Source of the DNA: Corallococcus exercitus
GTDB lineage: Bacteria > Myxococcota > Myxococcia > Myxococcales > Myxococcaceae
Direction: 5' to 3'
Assembly (NCBI RefSeq): GCF_003611585.1
Contig: NZ_RAVW01000043.1
Span: forward strand, 1-34,313
DNA: 34,313 nt
In this document: positions 30,589-34,313 of the stretch, one piece after another
Layout of the letters: every line of letters begins with the position of its first letter
Position numbering within the stretch: position 1 is the first letter of the stretch
Position numbers and translations under genes: made by a program
Notes under the pieces: model-generated
The model's input: only the letters and a program-made list of their open reading frames with translations
Told to the model about the DNA's origin: nothing
Databases searched by the model: none

Positions 30589-32325
30589 ATGAAGCGGACG
30601 GCGGCGGATCAGTTCGTGGAGGTCCTCGCGCTCGCGGGGGTGAAGCGCATCTACGGGGTGGTGGGCGACAGCCTCAACGCCATCACCGAGGCGCTGCGCA
30701 AGCGCGGCGACATCGAATGGGTCCCCATGCGCAGCGAGGAGGCCGCCGCCTTCGCGGCCGGCGCGGAGGCCCACCTCACCGGGCAGCTCGCGGTGTGCGC
30801 GGGCAGCTGTGGCCCCGGCAACACCCACCTCATCAACGGCCTCTATGACTGCCACCGCAGCCGGGCGCCGGTGCTGGCCATCGCGGCGCAGATTCCCTCC
30901 GTGGAGCTGGGCACCGGCTACTTCCAGGAGACCCACCCGGAGAACCTCTTCCGCGAGTGCAGCCACTACTGCGAGCTCATCTCCGCCCCCAACCAGATGC
31001 AGCGCACCGCGGAGATCGCCGTGCGCAATGCCCTGGGCAAGCGCGGCGTGTCCGTGGTGGTGATTCCCGGCGACGTCGCGCAGCAGAAGGAAGAGGAGGC
31101 CCGGCCGCCCACGGCGGAGTCCCTGCGGCTGTCCGCCCCCCAGGTGATGCCCCCCGCCGCGTCGCTGGAGCAGATGGCCGCGCTGCTCAACGCCGGGGGC
31201 CGCGTGACGCTCCTGTGCGGCGCGGGCTGCGAGGACGCGGGGCCTCAGGTGGTGGAGCTGGCGAAGCGGCTCCAGGCGCCTGTCGTCTCCGCCCTCCGGG
31301 GCAAGGAGTTCGTGGAGAAGGACAACCCCCACTTCGTGGGGCTCACGGGGCTCATCGGCTACGCGTCCGGGTACTGGGCGATGATCGACTGCGACGTGCT
31401 GGTGATGCTGGGCACGGACTTCCCCTACCGGCAGTTCTACCCGGACCGCGAGGACACGCGCGTCATCCAGGTGGACGTGCGCCCGGAGAACATCGGCAAG
31501 CGCACGCGCGTGGACCTGGGCGTGGTGGGCAGCGTGGCCCCGACGCTCCAGGCGCTCCTGCCGAAGCTGGAGGCCCATCGCGACGCGAAGCACCTGGAGC
31601 GCGCGCTCGAGCACTACCGCAAGACGCGCGAGGAATTGGACGCGCTGGGGCAGGGCACCGTGGGCCGCAAGCCCATCCACCCGCCGCAGGTGGCCCGCGC
31701 GTTCGACCTCCAGGCGTCCGACGACGCCATCTTCACCTGCGACGTGGGCCTGCCCACGGTGTGGGCCGCGCGCTACGCGACCATGAAGGGCCGCCGGCGG
31801 TTGGTGGGCTCCTTCAATCACGGCTCCATGGCGAGCGCGCTCGCGCAGGCGATTGGCGCGCAGAAGGCCTTCCCAGACCGGCAGGTCGTCTCCTTCTCCG
31901 GCGACGGCGGCTTCACGATGCTGATGGGGGACGTCCTCACCCTGGTGCAGCTGTCGCTGCCCATCAAGATCGTCGTGTTCAACAACAGCTCGCTGGGCTT
32001 CGTGGCCATGGAGCAGCAGGTGGGCGGCATGCTCAGCGTGGGCACCGCGATGCACCCCACGAACTTCGCAAAGCTGGCGGAAGCGCTGGGCATGAAGGGC
32101 CTGCGCGTGGAGGACCCGGGGCAGGTGGACGAAGCCGTCCAGCAGGCGCTCGCGACGCCCGGGCCCGTGCTGGTGGACGCCGTGGTCAGCAAGGCGGAGC
32201 TGGTGATGCCACCGCGCATCACCGCGTCCATGGCCGCGGGCTTCACCCTGTTCGGCATCAAGGCCCTGCTCAACGGCCGCACCACCGAGGTGCTGGAGCT
32301 GGCGCGCACGAACCTCTGGCGGTGA
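30589..32325 (+). CDS. PoxB-like pyruvate oxidase / TPP enzyme
   Basis: Thiamine diphosphate-dependent enzyme of 578 residues, close to E. coli PoxB in length. The N-terminal Pyr domain carries the cofactor Glu in MRSEEAAAFAAG near residue 49, the middle domain binds FAD or nucleotide, and the C-terminal PP domain has the TPP motif GDGGFTMLMGDVLTLVQL ending in NN. PoxB oxidises pyruvate to acetate and CO2 and feeds electrons to quinone at the membrane; acetolactate synthase-like enzymes share the fold, but NYxQETHPE-type GYFQETHPENLF favours the pyruvate:quinone group. Tandem ATGs at 30586 and 30589 are possible; the second gives better spacing from AGGGG. Confidence 0.85.
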   Translation: MKRTAADQFVEVLALAGVKRIYGVVGDSLNAITEALRKRGDIEWVPMRSEEAAAFAAGAEAHLTGQLAVCAGSCGPGNTHLINGLYDCHRSRAPVLAIAAQIPSVELGTGYFQETHPENLFRECSHYCELISAPNQMQRTAEIAVRNALGKRGVSVVVIPGDVAQQKEEEARPPTAESLRLSAPQVMPPAASLEQMAALLNAGGRVTLLCGAGCEDAGPQVVELAKRLQAPVVSALRGKEFVEKDNPHFVGLTGLIGYASGYWAMIDCDVLVMLGTDFPYRQFYPDREDTRVIQVDVRPENIGKRTRVDLGVVGSVAPTLQALLPKLEAHRDAKHLERALEHYRKTREELDALGQGTVGRKPIHPPQVARAFDLQASDDAIFTCDVGLPTVWAARYATMKGRRRLVGSFNHGSMASALAQAIGAQKAFPDRQVVSFSGDGGFTMLMGDVLTLVQLSLPIKIVVFNNSSLGFVAMEQQVGGMLSVGTAMHPTNFAKLAEALGMKGLRVEDPGQVDEAVQQALATPGPVLVDAVVSKAELVMPPRITASMAAGFTLFGIKALLNGRTTEVLELARTNLWR

Positions 32326-32373
32326 AACCCCAGTCGTTCCCGGAGGTTGGGCGCGAACGGAGAAAAATCAGCA

Positions 32374-32395
32374 GGGCCGCGAATCCATTCGGCCC
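32374..32395. terminator. Hairpin between pyruvate oxidase and sigma factor genes
   Basis: GGGCCG (32374-32379) and CGGCCC (32390-32395) flank a 10-nt loop in the 92-bp gap. Lacking a T-run, it could be a weak terminator or an operator for the sigma factor gene. Confidence 0.35.
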
Positions 32396-32417
32396 GTGGC
32401 CGCCTCTTATCCTGCGA

Positions 32418-32936
32418 ATGGATACGACCCCCACCCCCGACGCGTTGCTGCTCGCGGCCCATGCCGGTGACCGCGACGCGATGGTGCACCTGCTCCAGGT
32501 GCACCAGCCCAGCCTCCGGCGCTATGCGCAGAAGCGCTGCCTCATCAGCGACGTGGACGACGCGGTCCAGGAGACCCTGCTGGTGATGTCCCGCCACCTG
32601 ACCGCTGTGCGCAAGCTGGCGTCGTTCTCCGGGTGGATGTTCAAGATCGTCCAGCGCGAGTGCCGCCGGCTGGCCCGCACGGTGCTGAAGCAGGACCCCT
32701 ACGAGGAAGCGCTCGTGGACCAATGGATGTCCGCCCACACGCCGGACACGCTGCGGCTGGACATGGCATCCGCGCTGGAGTCGCTGCCGCCGCAGTACCT
32801 GGAGGTCGTCGTGCTGCGCGACTTCGAAGCGCTGTCCATCCGCGAGATGGCCGAGCGCCTGTCCCTGGACCCGGCGGCGGTGAAGAGCCGCCTGCACCGC
32901 GCCCGCGTGATGATCCGCGAATACCTGCTGGCCTGA
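32418..32936 (+). CDS. ECF-type RNA polymerase sigma factor
   Basis: Sigma-70 family factor of 172 residues with only regions 2 and 4. Region 2 covers about residues 25-90 (RRYAQKRCLISDVDDAVQETLLV, then FSGWMFKIVQRECRRLAR) and region 4 about 115-170 (ALESLPPQYLEVVVLRDFEALSIREMAERL, then AAVKSRLHRAR). The ATG at 32418 has no visible Shine-Dalgarno, and a TATCCT sequence lies 2-7 bp upstream, so a leaderless transcript is possible. No anti-sigma with a zinc-finger motif follows; the next gene, 30 bp on, encodes a membrane protein that might serve that role. Confidence 0.9.
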   Translation: MDTTPTPDALLLAAHAGDRDAMVHLLQVHQPSLRRYAQKRCLISDVDDAVQETLLVMSRHLTAVRKLASFSGWMFKIVQRECRRLARTVLKQDPYEEALVDQWMSAHTPDTLRLDMASALESLPPQYLEVVVLRDFEALSIREMAERLSLDPAAVKSRLHRARVMIREYLLA

Positions 32937-32966
32937 ATTCCAAACCCTCTCATCCGGAGTCCTTTC

Positions 32967-33482
32967 ATGGCGAACCCCCTGTCCACCCTGGGCATCCTCC
33001 ACACGCTCGTCAGCGTGCCTCCCATCGTCTTCGGCGTCTGGGCCTTCGTGCGCGACGGGCGCATCGACCCGGGGACGCGCGTCGGAAAGGCCTACGTCGC
33101 CAGCATGGTCGCGTCGGTGGTGACGTCGTTCGGCCTGTCGAGCACGGGCGGTTTCAACCCCGGCCACGGCCTGGGCCTGCTGGCGCTGTTGCTCATGGCG
33201 GTGGGCGCGGCGGCCCCGGGCCTGGGCGTGTTCGGCCGCGCCACGGAGTACGTGCGGACCCTCACGTACTCCGCCAGCTTCATGGTGCTGATGGTGCCCG
33301 GCATCAACGAGACGCTGACCCGCCTGCCCGCGACCAAGCCCCTGGCTGACAGCCCCCAGTCCCCGCTGGTGCAGGCGGCCCTGGCGACGTGGCTGGGCCT
33401 GTTCCTCTGCGGCGCCACCTACCAGGTCCTCCGGTTGCGCTCCCGGGCGTACGCCCATGTAGGCGGGCTGCCGCACCGATAA
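32967..33482 (+). CDS. DUF2306-like integral membrane protein
   Basis: Protein of 171 residues with four predicted membrane helices (about 8-25, 42-58, 66-85 and 140-155) and a His near the N-terminus (LHTLVSVPPIVFGVWAF). GGFNPGHGLGLLAL resembles segments of DUF2306 and related heme- or quinone-binding membrane proteins, but the match is loose. CGGAG 7 nt upstream supports the start. It follows the ECF sigma gene by 30 bp and is probably cotranscribed, making it a candidate target or regulator of the sigma factor. Confidence 0.68.
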   Translation: MANPLSTLGILHTLVSVPPIVFGVWAFVRDGRIDPGTRVGKAYVASMVASVVTSFGLSSTGGFNPGHGLGLLALLLMAVGAAAPGLGVFGRATEYVRTLTYSASFMVLMVPGINETLTRLPATKPLADSPQSPLVQAALATWLGLFLCGATYQVLRLRSRAYAHVGGLPHR

Positions 33483-33565
33483 AAAGCGGGGGCGTGTCGA
33501 TTGGTGAGCCCCTGGTTCGACGTGGGAGTAGAAGCCCCGCGCTTTCCACCTGAACGGAGCACGCC

Positions 33566-34027
33566 ATGGACGCCACGCTTTCCTCCTCCACCCCCGGGGT
33601 GGAGGCCACCCCGAAGAAGAAGTCGTTCGCCCGCTACCTGCCGACGGCGGCCCGCGTGTTCATGGGGCTGGTGTTCTTCGTCTTCGGCCTGAATGGGTTC
33701 CTGGAGTTCATTCCCACGCCCAAGGACCTGAACCCGGCGGATCCGGCGGTGGCCTTCGGCATCGCGATGAAGGCGACGGGCTTCCTGTTCTGGCTGGTGA
33801 AGGGCACGGAGACGGTGGCGGGGGCGCTGCTGCTGGCCAACCGCTTCGTCCCGCTGGCGCTGGCCATCATCGCGCCGGTCATCGTGAACATCTTCCTGAC
33901 GCACGCCCTCCTCGCGCCGGCGGGCCTGGGCCTGGCGGTGATCCTCCTGGCGGCGGAGCTCTTCCTGGCCTGGTCCTACCGGGCCGTGTACCGCCCCATG
34001 CTCGCCATGCGCGCGACGCCTTCCTAG
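33566..34027 (+). CDS. DoxX family membrane protein
   Basis: Protein of 153 residues. After a polar N-terminal tail (residues 1-20) come four membrane helices: RVFMGLVFFVFGLNGFLEF, FWLVKGTETVAGALLLANRF, LALAIIAPVIVNIFLTHALL and LGLAVILLAAELFLAW. The GLVFFVFGLNGF and KGTETVAGALLL segments are typical of DoxX/DoxD-like proteins, some of which act in quinone-linked redox reactions. CGGAG upstream sets the start. It may belong to the sigma factor transcript, although the 83-bp gap allows its own promoter. Confidence 0.82.
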   Translation: MDATLSSSTPGVEATPKKKSFARYLPTAARVFMGLVFFVFGLNGFLEFIPTPKDLNPADPAVAFGIAMKATGFLFWLVKGTETVAGALLLANRFVPLALAIIAPVIVNIFLTHALLAPAGLGLAVILLAAELFLAWSYRAVYRPMLAMRATPS

Positions 34028-34033
34028 CGAGGA

Positions 34034-34064
34034 GGGCCGCCCGCGGGACACCATCCTGCGGCCC
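34034..34064 (+). terminator. Hairpin after the DoxX gene
   Basis: GGGCCGC (34034-34040) and GCGGCCC (34058-34064) form a 7-bp stem 7 bp after the DoxX stop. No T-run, so termination is tentative. Confidence 0.4.
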
Positions 34065-34151
34065 GCAGTCGTCCGCGAAGACTCGCCCGCACGGAGTACA
34101 GCGCCGGTCCGCTATAGGGGACGGAACGGACGGCACGCCGAGCCAATCAAT

Positions 34152-34209
34152 GGGCGGAGGCGCCTGCCGGAAGCGCCTTCGCCCAACTGGTCCGACTGTC
34201 GGACCAGTT
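34152..34209. promoter_or_regulatory. Two abutting palindromes
   Basis: The first, 34152-34184, has 12-bp arms with one mismatch (a G-U pair in RNA) and a 9-nt loop. The second, 34185-34209, is a perfect 25-bp palindrome with arms AACTGGTCCGAC and GTCGGACCAGTT around a central T. They touch without a gap. The second has the form of a dimeric regulator operator. The remainder of 34065-34313 shows no supportable gene; a frame from an ATG at 34275 runs off the window without a ribosome binding site. Confidence 0.65.
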
Positions 34210-34313
34210 CGCAGCGCATGCGGCCAGGGGCCGCGCTGTCCCGGCAGTGCTCAGGACCATGGGCCGTCGCAGCCATGTCAGACCCGTCTGGTTGGATGGG
34301 CGAAGCATGGGCG

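Noticed and set aside
34275-34313. Start of a new gene at the window end
   Set aside because: Only 13 codons are visible and there is no ribosome binding site, so it cannot be supported.

Overview
The window comes from a high-GC myxobacterium, most likely in the Myxococcus/Corallococcus group. The strongest evidence is the first 9.2 kb, which reproduces the light-inducible carB carotenoid operon of Myxococcus xanthus in order and ends with the paired B12-type repressor genes carA and carH. SitA-like lipoprotein toxins, an M4 metalloprotease, a LytS/LytTR pair and many lipoproteins also fit a predatory, social myxobacterium.

Layout. (1) 1-9229, plus strand: phytoene desaturase crtIb (start cut off by the window edge), crtB, crtD, crtC, a GT21-like glycosyltransferase, crtYc, crtYd, a PlsC-like acyltransferase, carA and carH. 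Nine consecutive genes are joined by 4-bp ATGA/GTGA overlaps, so the pathway and its own regulators form one translationally coupled unit. (2) 9233-14290, minus strand: an array of toxin/immunity genes between carH and a DUF2252 gene. Read in the direction of transcription it is: AHH-nuclease lipoprotein toxin, Imm11-type immunity, decayed C-terminus of a second AHH toxin, its orphan Imm11 gene, a second copy of the last 86 bp of carH, a second copy of the toxin leader and toxin N-terminus fused to an HsdR-like tail, an HNH-like lipoprotein toxin, and a DUF2019 immunity gene. This is the most unusual part of the window: it records duplication, decay and replacement of kin-discrimination cassettes, and both copies of the leader can fold over the ribosome binding site. 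(3) 14295-17241, minus strand: DUF2252 protein and a cytochrome P450. (4) 17507-19388: three envelope or secreted proteins of unknown function. (5) 19534-23310: propionyl-CoA synthetase converging on an M4 metalloprotease, with a nested hairpin between them. (6) 23479-26880: two divergent regulator/target pairs, TetR with a hemolysin-III membrane protein and HxlR with a zinc-type quinone reductase, plus an RcsF-like lipoprotein. (7) 26896-32325: LytS-type kinase with LytTR regulator, a degenerate metallo-beta-lactamase-fold protein, and a PoxB-like pyruvate:quinone oxidoreductase. (8) 32418-34027: an ECF sigma factor followed by two small membrane proteins. The window ends with two abutting strong palindromes at 34152-34209.

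No rRNA, tRNA, CRISPR array, transposase or integrase was seen. All family names are assigned by reading motifs, without database searches.
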